Positions 1 to 7,837 of a stretch of DNA of 17,610 bases are shown here, piece after piece. Source of the stretch: an uncultured Lactobacillus sp. (lineage in GTDB: Bacteria > Bacillota > Bacilli > Lactobacillales > Lactobacillaceae); contig CALNAJ010000036.1 in assembly GCA_937874695.1 (NCBI GenBank), forward strand, positions 1 through 17,610, given 5' to 3'. Every line of letters begins with the position of its first letter. The first letter of the stretch is position 1. The position numbers were made by a program, and so were the translations under genes. Under the pieces are notes generated by a model. It was given only the letters and a program-made list of their open reading frames with translations, searched no databases and had not been told where the DNA came from.

Positions 1-52
1 ATACATATTATATGTACGAAGGCATTTCATTTACACAAGATTCTTGACGCTA
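1..52. mobile_element. Right end of an IS256-like element (partial)
   Basis: Positions 28-51 read CATTTACACAAGAT followed by TCTTGACGCT. The reverse complement of 17560-17583 matches this at 21 of 24 positions. GTGTAAA-type terminal repeats are typical of IS256/mutator elements in low-GC Gram-positives, so this is read as one terminus, with the element extending beyond position 1. The exact boundary (about 51/52) is inferred. No transposase coding is visible here. The two flanks (52-60 and 17551-17559) do not share an obvious target duplication. Confidence 0.5.
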
Positions 53-217
53 CCTATTTTGGACGAAGCCTTAATGACCACTTTATATGCGAAAAATACA
101 GACTATCTAAGAAAACAGCAACTACGTGGACTAAAGGAGACCGAGTGGGAAATGACGAAAAAGCAACGGCAACACCAAACTCGAAACCGGCATGAAGATG
201 GGGGCATGCACTTGTAA
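53..217 (+). pseudogene. C-terminal fragment of an interrupted plasmid gene
   Basis: An open frame runs from the window edge through the IS end to a TAA at 215-217. After the presumed IS boundary it encodes about 54 residues that are highly charged and rich in K, R, Q and E, with the stretch LRGLKETEWEMTKKQRQ, ending GGMHL. No start codon with a ribosome-binding site precedes it, so it looks like the 3' remnant of a gene cut by the IS. Its position just upstream of the conjugation operon would suit a relaxase or other mobilisation protein, but no relaxase motif lies in this tail. The family assignment is a guess from context only. Confidence 0.4.
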
Positions 218-236
218 TCTAAATGTAAAATTAAAA

Positions 237-291
237 GTGCACCAACGTGCTCATTTAATGGTACAATGAACCCATAATATAGGGAAAGGAG
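237..291 (+). promoter_or_regulatory. Candidate promoter region of the conjugation operon
   Basis: The gap 218-300 holds a -10-like TACAAT at 262-267. A small inverted repeat GCAC-CAAC-GTGC at 239-250 sits roughly where the -35 should be. A good ribosome-binding site AAAGGAG at 285-291 lies nine bases before the GTG start at 301. No convincing -35 box is present, so the promoter may depend on an activator, or the repeat may be an operator or part of a transfer origin. Only the ribosome-binding site is firm. Confidence 0.35.
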
Positions 292-300
292 TATTCACAT

Positions 301-612
301 GTGACAAAGAAACAGGAATGGTTTAGCTTAGCTCAAGCTAGTCTCAAGCTTGAACGAGGTAGTACGTACGTGAGTGTTTGGTTAAGACGGCACCCTAACG
401 AGTTGCCAAGTGAAATGCTCATGGAAACGGGCAAAGTTAAATTAATATCTGAAGATGGCATTGAATGGATTAAAAACCACATAAAAAAAGAGGGCGTCCT
501 CGTAAGCAGTGAAGTTGCTAACGGGGATCAGCACCTGGAAGTTACGATTCTAGGTGTCACCCTCCTAACAATCCATTTTACCGGGCGGGTTAGGGGAAAG
601 CTAGTTGTTTAG
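301..612 (+). CDS. Small HTH-like protein at the head of the tra operon
   Basis: This 103-residue cytoplasmic protein has no signal peptide. Residues about 6-65 (WFSLAQASLKLERGSTYVSVWLRRHP, then EDGIEWIKNHIKKEG) look like a helix-turn-helix module of the kind found in small plasmid regulators; this is a pattern judgement, not a family match. The start is GTG at 301, with AAAGGAG nine bases upstream. The last ~15 codons (VTLLTIHFTGRVRGKLVV) are encoded by the arms of the hairpins at 560-626, and the stop at 610-612 lies in the loop of the terminator. The protein ending may therefore be shaped by RNA structure. It could autoregulate the operon or act in the relaxosome. Its function is unproven. 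Confidence 0.6.
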   Translation: MTKKQEWFSLAQASLKLERGSTYVSVWLRRHPNELPSEMLMETGKVKLISEDGIEWIKNHIKKEGVLVSSEVANGDQHLEVTILGVTLLTIHFTGRVRGKLVV

Positions 613-633
613 CGTCCCTAACGCGCTTTTTTT
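560..633 (+). terminator. Attenuator-like terminator/antiterminator before the tra genes
   Basis: The terminator stem pairs 585-595 (GCGGGTTAGGG) with 616-626 (CCCTAACGCGC), one mismatch, followed by seven T at 627-633. The element CCTAAC also occurs upstream at 564-569. It can pair with the same GTTAGG (589-594), giving about eight pairs between 562-569 and 589-596. The two hairpins exclude each other, as in classical attenuators. The upstream reading frame ends at 612, inside the terminator loop, so a ribosome finishing it would cover the terminator. The next gene's ribosome-binding site begins directly after the T tract. Confidence 0.6.
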
Positions 634-647
634 GAGGAGGTGATCCA

Positions 648-1259
648 ATGAAAGCAGAAAGCTGGCAAGGCATTAATGGCAAGTTAGTTCATGATGATCA
701 AAAGGCGATTGTAGTCGATGATGATCAAAAATTAACCGATCAAAAACAGCTACAAGCAATTTTAGATCAAGATGGTCAGCCAATCGATGAAGTTCGCCGA
801 GCAATGATTAAGAAGACGGTTAAACGTCAGCTAAAAACTCCGCCATTAAAACTTAGGGGCTGGTTTAATCGCCATCAAGACAGTCAAAATGCTAAAAAGA
901 CCGAAAAGTTGGTAAGTGATAAACCGACCCATCAATATAAGCAGATCAAAAACGAAATGACCTTTTTTGGTGAGAGCTTCTTAGAAGGTTTCTTAGGCTT
1001 CTATGGCTTAGAAGTTGATAACGCCTTAGGCCGTTATGAACATAATGTGCATGTCTTAGAGACCCAAGAGCTAAGTCAGTCAGAAAAGGAGTATTACTTA
1101 GCCACGAGTGAAAATGGCCGCGTTAATTTAGCTACTGACCCATTACCAAGCCAGCAAATTGCCGAGGAACAATTGGATAAATTCTATCAGCGTGAGCCAG
1201 AAGAAACGCAGGCAGAATCGGTTCAATTACGGTCACAGGAAGACGGAAAGGAGGAATAA
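648..1259 (+). CDS. Conjugation operon protein of unknown function
   Basis: This 203-residue hydrophilic protein lacks a signal peptide and clear membrane helices. The ATG at 648 has an exceptionally strong ribosome-binding site, AGGAGGTGATCC, which is nearly the full anti-Shine-Dalgarno complement and lies right after the terminator T tract. The N-terminal third is Asp/Gln/Lys-rich (repeated DDQK), the middle is basic (RRAMIKKTVKRQLK), and residues about 103-135 hold an aromatic-rich patch (MTFFGESFLEGFLGFYGLEVDNALGRYEHN). The C-terminus is acidic and Gln-rich. The stop is one base before the pilin gene. The context places it in the transfer operon, possibly as a cytoplasmic accessory or regulator. 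I do not recognise the family. Confidence 0.65.
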   Translation: MKAESWQGINGKLVHDDQKAIVVDDDQKLTDQKQLQAILDQDGQPIDEVRRAMIKKTVKRQLKTPPLKLRGWFNRHQDSQNAKKTEKLVSDKPTHQYKQIKNEMTFFGESFLEGFLGFYGLEVDNALGRYEHNVHVLETQELSQSEKEYYLATSENGRVNLATDPLPSQQIAEEQLDKFYQREPEETQAESVQLRSQEDGKEE

Positions 1260-1260
1260 C

Positions 1261-1596
1261 ATGAAGTTCAACAAAGTAAAAGCGTTAGCAACTACTGGAG
1301 CCACCACAATTTACTTGGGATTGATGAACGCTCAGGTCGTCTTTGCCGCAGACGGTGGCGAAGTTAAAAGTAAGCTAACCAGCGCTGGGAAGACGATTCA
1401 AGGTATTTTAACCGGGTTGGTCGTTTTAGTCGGGATTTGTGTCGCACTATTTATTATTATCAAAAGAATGCCTGACGCAGACGATCCGCGAGAAAAGTCC
1501 GAAGTCTATCATGCGGTTGGACGAGTTGCCGGCTTAGTTGCCCTAGCAGCTGCAATTATCTGGCTATTACCTTGGGTTTACAGTCTATTCACTTAA
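1261..1596 (+). CDS. VirB2-like T4SS pilin subunit (CagC-type)
   Basis: This 111-residue exported protein likely builds the conjugation channel or pilus. A signal peptide spans about 1-29 (MKFNKVKALATTGATTIYLG, then ending VVFA before ADGGEVKS). The mature part has two hydrophobic helices, about 43-66 (GILTGLVVLVGICVALFIIIKR) and about 88-108 (AGLVALAAAIIWLLPWVYSL), separated by a short charged loop (RMPDADDPREKSE). This is the size and layout of VirB2/CagC-type pilins in Gram-positive T4SS. I chose the ATG at 1261 because AAAGGAGG lies just upstream and the signal peptide begins there; earlier in-frame starts fall inside the preceding gene. It lies directly before the VirB3-like gene, the usual T4SS order. 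Confidence 0.75.
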   Translation: MKFNKVKALATTGATTIYLGLMNAQVVFAADGGEVKSKLTSAGKTIQGILTGLVVLVGICVALFIIIKRMPDADDPREKSEVYHAVGRVAGLVALAAAIIWLLPWVYSLFT

Positions 1597-1616
1597 TTTA
1601 AAAAGGAGCCTGCCAA

Positions 1617-1979
1617 ATGAAGAAAGGAAAAGAATTTATCTTCCCAGAAAACGTTGATAAAGATTACGGGATCTGGAAAGACTACACCTTGAAGGATTTT
1701 GGCATAGCGGGACTGGCAGGACTAGTGGGCTTAATTTTTATTGCGATCCCACCCTATGGGTTGATTTTAGTCCTGATAAAAATAGTGATTGTTGTCTTAG
1801 CCATGACGATTGTCATGGCTATTTTAACAATTAGGCCAGTTGCGGCGCGGAAGAATATTAAAGTGCGGGATAACTTTAAGTTGAAACGTCGCTATGCCAA
1901 TGGTCAGAAACTGTTTTATTTACAACCGAAGAAGCGAGGTGAACTAAATGCGTTTGAAGAAGAGCAAAATCGCCAATAA
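1617..1979 (+). CDS. trsC: TrsC-like (VirB3/PrgI-type) T4SS membrane protein
   Basis: This 120-residue inner-membrane component has a short cytoplasmic N-terminus (FIFPENVDKDYGIWKDYTLKDF). Two closely spaced hydrophobic helices follow at about 29-72 (AGLAGLVGLIFIAI, then LILVLIKIVIVVLAMTIVMAIL), then a basic cytoplasmic tail (RPVAARKNIKVRDNFKLKRR). This is the PrgI/VirB3 layout, and the position between pilin and TrsD/TrsE fits, because VirB3 normally sits beside VirB4. The ribosome-binding site AAAGGAG precedes the ATG at 1617. The 3' end overlaps the next gene by 32 bases, so the two are probably translationally coupled. The TrsC name is by recognition of the operon type. Confidence 0.7.
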   Translation: MKKGKEFIFPENVDKDYGIWKDYTLKDFGIAGLAGLVGLIFIAIPPYGLILVLIKIVIVVLAMTIVMAILTIRPVAARKNIKVRDNFKLKRRYANGQKLFYLQPKKRGELNAFEEEQNRQ

Positions 1980-2607
1980 ATCAGCGGAACTCGACTGGGA
2001 TTACCAACCGCCTAAAATCAATGGTGGCAAAGAGACCATTGATGACATGAGCTTGGTGGTGGGTATGTATGGTAATTACGAAGTTACCAAAACGGGTAAT
2101 CTCGTTGGCATTTTGGAAGTTAGTGGGATCAACCTTGATCTACTTAATGAAACCGAACAACAGGACGTTTTTGAGGACTATGGCGCGTTTCTCATGAGTA
2201 CCTTAGGTGAAGGCGTTGATGACACATTACAGTTCTTAGAACCAACAATACCTGTCAATATGACGGCTTATCTCAATGGTCTCAAAAGGCGGTATCTCGC
2301 ACTACAAAAAGATCACCCCGAGCAACAGTTCAAAATTCAATTAATTGCCAGTTATTTGGACCACTTTACTAAAGTCCAGGAATCCAAAAACATGACGACG
2401 AAGCAACATCTGCTAATCGTTAAGGTGCCAATTAAGGACAAAAGTGTTAAGAGCTTAAACCTAGCGGTCACTCATTTAGACGAAAAGATCGAACAGGTTA
2501 AACGGGATATTGAAAATGCGTTAACGGACTTTGATGTGACGGCCAAAGTTTTGACTAGTCAGGAAGTCCAAGAGATTTTAAAGAACTTGATCAATTTTAA
2601 TGGATAG
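1948..2607 (+). CDS. trsD: TrsD-like conjugal transfer protein
   Basis: This 219-residue cytoplasmic protein has no membrane helices. The N-terminal region ELDWDYQPPKINGGKETIDDMSLVV and the following GNYEVTKTGNLVGILEVSGINLDLLNE are characteristic of TrsD proteins, which are encoded immediately before the VirB4 ATPase in Trs-type plasmids. In VirB4 proteins, a comparable strand-rich domain (a lifetime of 'G..VGILEVSG' motifs) begins the polypeptide, so TrsD may supply an N-terminal VirB4-like domain in trans; that is inference. The ATG at 1948 has a GCGAGG ribosome-binding site and lies inside the 3' end of trsC. trsE follows after eleven bases. Membrane association would be through its partners. 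Confidence 0.75.
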   Translation: MRLKKSKIANKSAELDWDYQPPKINGGKETIDDMSLVVGMYGNYEVTKTGNLVGILEVSGINLDLLNETEQQDVFEDYGAFLMSTLGEGVDDTLQFLEPTIPVNMTAYLNGLKRRYLALQKDHPEQQFKIQLIASYLDHFTKVQESKNMTTKQHLLIVKVPIKDKSVKSLNLAVTHLDEKIEQVKRDIENALTDFDVTAKVLTSQEVQEILKNLINFNG

Positions 2608-2618
2608 GAGGCAACAGC

Positions 2619-4637
2619 ATGAGTTTTGGTGATAAGGTCATTGATTTATTTATGCCAACTAAAAAAGAAAGTAATCAAGGCAACAGCGGCCAAACGGGTA
2701 GTAAGCCCAAACTGGAGGTTGAAGACTTTACCAAGCTGATTGATCGCGATAGCTTGCATTCACTATTCCCGTTCAGCTGGGAACAGTACCCCACCTATGT
2801 TCAATCGGGTGAGAACTTTATTCGAGTGTTAGCGATTGCTGACTATCCCAAACGAGTGTACGGCAACTGGTTGTCAGAATTGAAGCGCAAAAAAGGCGTT
2901 ATCGATATTGTGCAATATATCGACAGCGCCAGTAACAATTCAATGATTACCTATTACAAGAAGACGATTCAAAATAAGGAAGCGCAGAAGCTCAATACGT
3001 TCGACCCGTATAAAAAGAAGATTCTGCAAAATTATATTGATTCAGCCAACATGCAACTAGATAAATACCTCGATAATTCTACCACATTTGTGTACCAACA
3101 TATGCTCATTTATCTGCGGGCCAACAGTTTAGCGGAATTAGATGACTTAACCGAAAACGTTAAAAATACGCTGATTAAGCTACAAATGAAGCCCCTCGTG
3201 CCTGTTAAGGCCACCTTCCAAGCTTTTTGGTCAACCATGCCAATTAACGAGAACCTGATGGGGGATTACACCTATAAAGAAAGTAATACCGAAGTAGCCA
3301 GCAGTATGTTTCCCTTTGATGACGCCGAGATTTTGGACTTAAAGCCCAGGAGCGATATTGAAGGAGTTAACAAAGACACTAACAGTTTAATTGCCGTGGA
3401 TATGTTGGACCGCAACAAGACCCTGAACCAAAATCAAGTGATTATCGGAACTTCCGGGGTCGGCAAGACGACCTATATGATCCAGAAAATCTTACGCTAT
3501 GCCATTCAAGACTATCAAATCTACATTATTGATCCGGAAAATGAATATACCAAGATTGTTGAAGCATTGGGTGGGGCAGTCTTGCACTTAACTTCTAATG
3601 CGAAGTACAAAATTAACCCGCTACAAATCTTTTCCGAGGAAATCTTAAGCGCCGATGAAACGGTCACAAACCTTGATTTACTAGTCAAAGATAAAATCCA
3701 GCGATTAAAGGGATTATTTGAAGTCCTTAAAACCGGGATTACCCAAGTTGAGCTGGCAATCCTTGATGATGTCGTTAAACAAGCTTACGTCAACAGTGGC
3801 GTTTTGAAATATAGCCGCTTAAAAGAGGTTAAAGACGATCAATGGCCGACTTTGTCGAATGTCTATGACGAGTTGGAAAAACTGGCTGATAAGGACGCTG
3901 ATAAATTTAGTCGGGTAAAAGACTTTTACTACATCTTAGGCAGTTATACCCATGGTTCTAACAGCCTATTTGACGGGCATACCAACGTAAACCTAAAGGG
4001 GAAGATCATTTCTTTTGATCTAAAACCACTACAAAGTGAACAGGAAGTCCAATCAGCGGCTTATCTGAATACCTTCCAGTATTTGTGGGACGAAATCACC
4101 AAAGATCGGCATAGCCGCAAGAAATTGTTTGTTGATGAATTTCACTTTTTAACCTTACACAAAGCGGCTGCCACCTTTTTCCATCAAGCCTACAAACGGT
4201 TTAGAAAATACAATGCCGGGGCGATTGCCGGAACGCAGCAAATTCAAGATGTGATCGAAGGCACAACGGACACCGGTCAAAATATTGGTGAAGCCATCAT
4301 CGGGAACTCCTATACCAAAGTGTTCTTTGGCCTTGACGGTAAAGGCGTTGATGATGTGATTACGAAACTACGCATGACGTTCTCGGATAAGGAAAAGAAG
4401 TTACTAGAACGCCGTAGACAAGGTGAAGCCCTGATGATCTATGGTAGCCAACGCGCTTTTATGCGGGTGGAGCTAACCGAAGAAGAATTGCGGTTAATCG
4501 ACCCAGAAGCTTACCAAGAAAAATACAACCGTGAGACCACCGGACAACCGGATTATCAAAAGCGTGTGATCCTGACACCAAGTGAAATTGACGCCTTGAC
4601 TACCACCGAAGAGGAAGGAGGGACTTTAAATGAGTAA
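2619..4637 (+). CDS. trsE: TrsE/VirB4-family T4SS ATPase
   Basis: This 672-residue ATPase powers assembly of the channel and substrate passage at the cytoplasmic face of the membrane. Walker A is GTSGVGKT at residues 277-284. Walker B is KKLFVDEFHFL with D506 and E507. The motif AGAIAGTQQIQDVIEG and the downstream FFGLDGKGVDDV match the C-terminal RecA-like domain of VirB4 proteins, and the length is normal for the Trs type. The N-terminal ~250 residues form the VirB4 N-domain (SWEQYPTYVQSGENFIRVLAIADYP). The ATG at 2619 has an AGGAGG ribosome-binding site. The stop overlaps the next start by eight bases, indicating translational coupling. No key residue is missing. Confidence 0.92.
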   Translation: MSFGDKVIDLFMPTKKESNQGNSGQTGSKPKLEVEDFTKLIDRDSLHSLFPFSWEQYPTYVQSGENFIRVLAIADYPKRVYGNWLSELKRKKGVIDIVQYIDSASNNSMITYYKKTIQNKEAQKLNTFDPYKKKILQNYIDSANMQLDKYLDNSTTFVYQHMLIYLRANSLAELDDLTENVKNTLIKLQMKPLVPVKATFQAFWSTMPINENLMGDYTYKESNTEVASSMFPFDDAEILDLKPRSDIEGVNKDTNSLIAVDMLDRNKTLNQNQVIIGTSGVGKTTYMIQKILRYAIQDYQIYIIDPENEYTKIVEALGGAVLHLTSNAKYKINPLQIFSEEILSADETVTNLDLLVKDKIQRLKGLFEVLKTGITQVELAILDDVVKQAYVNSGVLKYSRLKEVKDDQWPTLSNVYDELEKLADKDADKFSRVKDFYYILGSYTHGSNSLFDGHTNVNLKGKIISFDLKPLQSEQEVQSAAYLNTFQYLWDEITKDRHSRKKLFVDEFHFLTLHKAAATFFHQAYKRFRKYNAGAIAGTQQIQDVIEGTTDTGQNIGEAIIGNSYTKVFFGLDGKGVDDVITKLRMTFSDKEKKLLERRRQGEALMIYGSQRAFMRVELTEEELRLIDPEAYQEKYNRETTGQPDYQKRVILTPSEIDALTTTEEEGGTLNE

Positions 4638-6048
4638 AGCAAACCAGCTATTGAATATTGAGGTTGGCACGTTCAAACGACAAGGGAACAAGTTAATCCT
4701 TGAACTCAATCACAATCAATTTCGATACGACCAATTAAGTGAGCTAAACGAATTAAAGCAAGTTGATCCCAATTTCTTGCAGTTGGTTAACGTGGTTGAG
4801 CAAGACCAGAAGGTCGTTTTGACTTATACCTTGCCAGATAAGGTCAAATCACTAAAGGAATTACCCCATGAAAATAAGGCGATCCGGTCAGCGATTGCTA
4901 ATGAAATCATGAGCCAGGACGTGGTCACGGATAGTCAATACCATATTGCGTTGAACCCAGCCAATCTATGGTATTACCCAATGCAACACGTTTGGTACGC
5001 TTATCGCGCCAATGAACTCATGCCTTATGATGATAAGCACAGCAACTTAGCTAAGTACAAGGCTTTAATCCTATTTTGTTTAACGGGGACGCCATATGAA
5101 CGGCTATTGAGCAACCCTAAAGAAGCCCTAGCCAAACACCCTGACGAGTATTTACAACAAGTGGCTAAAGCCACGTCGTTAGCCGAATTAAAAGAAGTGG
5201 TTAACGGCATTGAGGATTTTGTCAGTTACGACGAATGGCAAGCAGTTGAACAGAACCAGCAGAAAAACAAGCAACGTTTTTGGTTAAGTGTGACTGGGAT
5301 TGCGATTGTGGCTGTGGTTGCTATCGGTTTAGTTCACAAAAATGATGAACGGAAGTATCAGAGCCTAGCTAATCAGAATCAAGCCCAGGTCACGCGATTA
5401 AGATATAGCGGGAAAATTCAAACGGCTTTAAATGATCAGAAGTGGTCAGAAGCCCAAAAAGCCATGAAAAAGGCCGGATACAGTTCAAACAAGCAAGCCC
5501 AAACATTCCTAAAGCATAAACAATACCAGCAAGCCTTAAAGGTTGATCCAAGTCAGTTAAACAAGGTTGTCAACACGGCTTATGCCAACCAAGATAGTAG
5601 CCAAGTGGCCGATTGGCAGTTACCAAGCAGTGCAACAAGTAAACAAAAAGACCAATTATCGCTAGAAAAGGCCATCGTCAACTACGATACCAATACGTTG
5701 AATAACCAATTATCCTTTGCCACTAATGGAGACGTGCTATTGAGAATCGGACAAGCTTTTGTAGCCCATAACGATACGCAAGACGCCCAGACCGTCCAAA
5801 CCAAGTTAGCCGGCGTAAACAGTCCTAAAGCTAAGTATTTAAAAGCGCTGTTAAGCCTCAATTCCGCTAAGAACGAAGTTAGCGATGCGCAAAAGAAATT
5901 AGACGACGCCAACAAGATTGACGGCGGCAAAGATAAGGATAAAGACAAGAAGGTGGATTCGGCTAAGTCGGACTTAAAGAATGCGCAAAGCGATCAATCA
6001 GCAGCGCAAAAACAGGTCGATCAAGCCAAGCAAAAAGTGGGTGATTAA
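4630..6048 (+). CDS. trsF: TrsF-like membrane protein resembling YukC/EssB pseudokinase
   Basis: This 472-residue, single-span membrane protein has three parts. Residues 1-210 are a soluble cytoplasmic domain containing YHIALNPANLWYYPMQHVWYAYR (about 104-126) and YKALILFCLTGTPYERLL (143-160). A transmembrane helix follows at about 217-235 (FWLSVTGIAIVAVVAIGLV). The long extracytoplasmic part is helical and repetitive and ends in a Lys/Asp-rich segment (KDKDKDKKVDSAK) and a coiled coil. This order (pseudokinase, one helix, helical outer domain) and the 'HPDNL...YRG...LTG' style motifs recall YukC/EssB of type VII secretion. Here the gene sits between the VirB4 ATPase and the wall hydrolase of a T4SS. 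I infer a channel scaffold linking cytoplasmic ATPases with the outer parts. No kinase catalytic residues are evident. Confidence 0.7.
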   Translation: MSKANQLLNIEVGTFKRQGNKLILELNHNQFRYDQLSELNELKQVDPNFLQLVNVVEQDQKVVLTYTLPDKVKSLKELPHENKAIRSAIANEIMSQDVVTDSQYHIALNPANLWYYPMQHVWYAYRANELMPYDDKHSNLAKYKALILFCLTGTPYERLLSNPKEALAKHPDEYLQQVAKATSLAELKEVVNGIEDFVSYDEWQAVEQNQQKNKQRFWLSVTGIAIVAVVAIGLVHKNDERKYQSLANQNQAQVTRLRYSGKIQTALNDQKWSEAQKAMKKAGYSSNKQAQTFLKHKQYQQALKVDPSQLNKVVNTAYANQDSSQVADWQLPSSATSKQKDQLSLEKAIVNYDTNTLNNQLSFATNGDVLLRIGQAFVAHNDTQDAQTVQTKLAGVNSPKAKYLKALLSLNSAKNEVSDAQKKLDDANKIDGGKDKDKDKKVDSAKSDLKNAQSDQSAAQKQVDQAKQKVGD

Positions 6049-7206
6049 ATGCAGGTACTGTCGTTTGAATATAAGAAAAAGAAGTGGAAGTTGATTGCTT
6101 ATATTGTGGGCGGCGCCATTCTGCTAATCATCTTGCTAATTGCGGCAGTCACTGGTCAATTGCAAGAAAACAGCTGCGATGATTCGACTACCGCAACCCA
6201 GACCCAGCTCGATAGCAAGGACATGACGTCCAATGCTAAAAATATCTATGCGCATTGGAAACAGAAGTATGGCGCAACCCCACAAGCGGCCGCCGGTATT
6301 TTGGGGGTGTTACAACTAGAAAGTCGGCTTGATCCACAATCTGTTAATTCAAGTTCCGGTGCCACGGGCTTAGCCCAATGGTTAGATGGCCGAAAAGATA
6401 AACTGGAAGACTTAGCTCACAAAGAAAACAAACCAGCCACAAATCTCGGAGTGCAATTAGATTATCTCGACCAAGAATTGAACAGTAGTTACTATGCGTC
6501 AAATAAGAAGATATTCAAATACACGGACGTGCACAAAGCGACCAAGGACTGGTTGATGGATTTCGAGGGTATGAGCAAAAACCCGGAACAATGGTATCTA
6601 AGCCAAAGATACGGCTATGCCGATCACTGGTATTCAGTGTTTGGTGCCAGTGATCCAGTATCTAGTAATACGCTCGATAATGCTAGTACCGGCGACATTA
6701 ACCAACTTGGTTGTAGCAGTGATCCGAGTTACTCCGGCGGTAGTATCGTCAAAAACGCGGAAAGCATGAAGGGGGACTTCTACTATGTGCAAACGCACCC
6801 CAGTCTTGATCTAGGTAGCGATTTAAAGAATCCCAATAAAACTGGTGGCACGGATTGTTCCGGCTTTGTCTGGTTAGCCTTGAATAAGGCTGGTTACAAG
6901 GTACCGGCCAACATGGGTTGGTTTACCGGCACAATGGCCAGTGACGCCAAAGGCAGTCATCAATATCTTAAACAAATCAGTGAAAATGACGCGAAAGCCG
7001 GCGATATTGTGATTGTCAATCAAGGCGCCGGCGCGGGAAACAACGGCCATACGGCCATTCTGTTAGGCAAATGGCAAGGCAAAGCCACCAAGATTATTGA
7101 GCAAGGTGGGACAGGTGACAAGATTAATGAAAGCACCTTTGGCACCGCCTTTTATAGCTTACTAAGTGGTAGTGATGTGACGTTAGCCCGGCCGATCAAG
7201 AAGTAA
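6049..7206 (+). CDS. trsG: TrsG-like bifunctional cell-wall hydrolase (VirB1-like)
   Basis: This 385-residue membrane-anchored peptidoglycan hydrolase opens the wall for the conjugation channel. One helix lies at about 14-35 (LIAYIVGGAILLIILLIAAV). A lysozyme/phage-tail-lysozyme-like domain spans about 62-195, with ILGVLQLESRLDPQSVN (E91 a likely catalytic acid) and SGATGLAQWLDGR. A C-terminal NlpC/P60-CHAP-like peptidase spans about 232-383, with C270 in GGTDCSGFVWLAL, H334 in NNGHTAIL and a possible third residue E351 in IIEQGG. Fusion of the two activities is standard for T4SS hydrolases such as TcpG and TrsG. The ATG directly abuts the trsF stop, so translation is probably coupled; there is no strong separate ribosome-binding site. 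Confidence 0.88.
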   Translation: MQVLSFEYKKKKWKLIAYIVGGAILLIILLIAAVTGQLQENSCDDSTTATQTQLDSKDMTSNAKNIYAHWKQKYGATPQAAAGILGVLQLESRLDPQSVNSSSGATGLAQWLDGRKDKLEDLAHKENKPATNLGVQLDYLDQELNSSYYASNKKIFKYTDVHKATKDWLMDFEGMSKNPEQWYLSQRYGYADHWYSVFGASDPVSSNTLDNASTGDINQLGCSSDPSYSGGSIVKNAESMKGDFYYVQTHPSLDLGSDLKNPNKTGGTDCSGFVWLALNKAGYKVPANMGWFTGTMASDAKGSHQYLKQISENDAKAGDIVIVNQGAGAGNNGHTAILLGKWQGKATKIIEQGGTGDKINESTFGTAFYSLLSGSDVTLARPIKK

Positions 7207-7219
7207 GGAGGATAAATAA

Positions 7220-7837
7220 ATGAAGCGGAGCATGGTTTTAAGTGTTGCGATTGGTAGCTTGATCTTAGTTCTGTCATTAGGGGCGAATGCCTATCAACAT
7301 AGCCAAGTTAAACAGGCGCAACAGCAGATCACGCGCATACAACAACAGAAGCGACAAGTTAGTCAGCAATTGGCTAAAACCAACCAACAAAAGCAGTTAT
7401 TGAGCACCCAAATTGACAGTTATAAGACCTACCAAAATAATAAAGACAAAAGTTCGGCTGAACTTAGCTTTAATACGGTGGTCACCAAGTTCTTTGATGT
7501 CATGAATAACTTTAAGCCCAAGACCTACGGTCAGCGTAAAGATGGCGTTAAAAACTTGATTTCCGACAAGTTATATCAGCAATACTTTTCCAATAAAGGG
7601 ACTTATGGCGATAGCAATAGTGTTTCAGCCAAGTTAAACCAACTGAATCTGTATACACAAAGTAAGCAGGGGCAAAACATGAAAGGCTTGGCGGTTGTTA
7701 GTTACCAAAGTAAGAGTGGCGACAACGACTGGCAAAAGGCGACGGTACTTTACCAGGTGACCTTCGATACCACCACGAATCGAATCACCGCGGTACAAAA
7801 TTTAGGTAGTAGCTTTAAAGCCAGTGACCTTAATTAA
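7220..7837 (+). CDS. VirB8-like bitopic conjugation protein (tentative)
   Basis: This 205-residue protein has an N-terminal helix (about 5-24, MVLSVAIGSLILVLSLGANAY) and a short external coiled coil rich in Gln (about 26-75). A compact domain of about 115 residues follows, with FNTVVTKFFDVMNNFKPKTYGQRKDGVKNLISDKLYQQYF and alternating strands toward the end (KGLAVVSYQSK, KATVLYQVTFDTTTNRITAV). Helix-then-strands after a single N-terminal membrane anchor is the pattern of VirB8/TcpC NTF2-like domains of Gram-positive T4SS, so a channel-scaffold role is inferred from architecture and operon position. The ATG at 7220 has an AAGGAGG ribosome-binding site. The 3' end overlaps the next gene by 14 bases. 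Confidence 0.6.
   Translation: MKRSMVLSVAIGSLILVLSLGANAYQHSQVKQAQQQITRIQQQKRQVSQQLAKTNQQKQLLSTQIDSYKTYQNNKDKSSAELSFNTVVTKFFDVMNNFKPKTYGQRKDGVKNLISDKLYQQYFSNKGTYGDSNSVSAKLNQLNLYTQSKQGQNMKGLAVVSYQSKSGDNDWQKATVLYQVTFDTTTNRITAVQNLGSSFKASDLN

Noticed and set aside
5682..5948. Minus-strand open frame of 88 residues inside trsF
   Set aside because: It is antisense to the Lys/Asp-rich part of a well-supported gene, its Ser/Leu-rich composition is a by-product of that, and it has no ribosome-binding site.
5926..5955. KDKDKDK-encoding repeat as a microsatellite or phase-variable tract
   Set aside because: The repeat is short and codon-level only, with no long perfect nucleotide run that would slip often.
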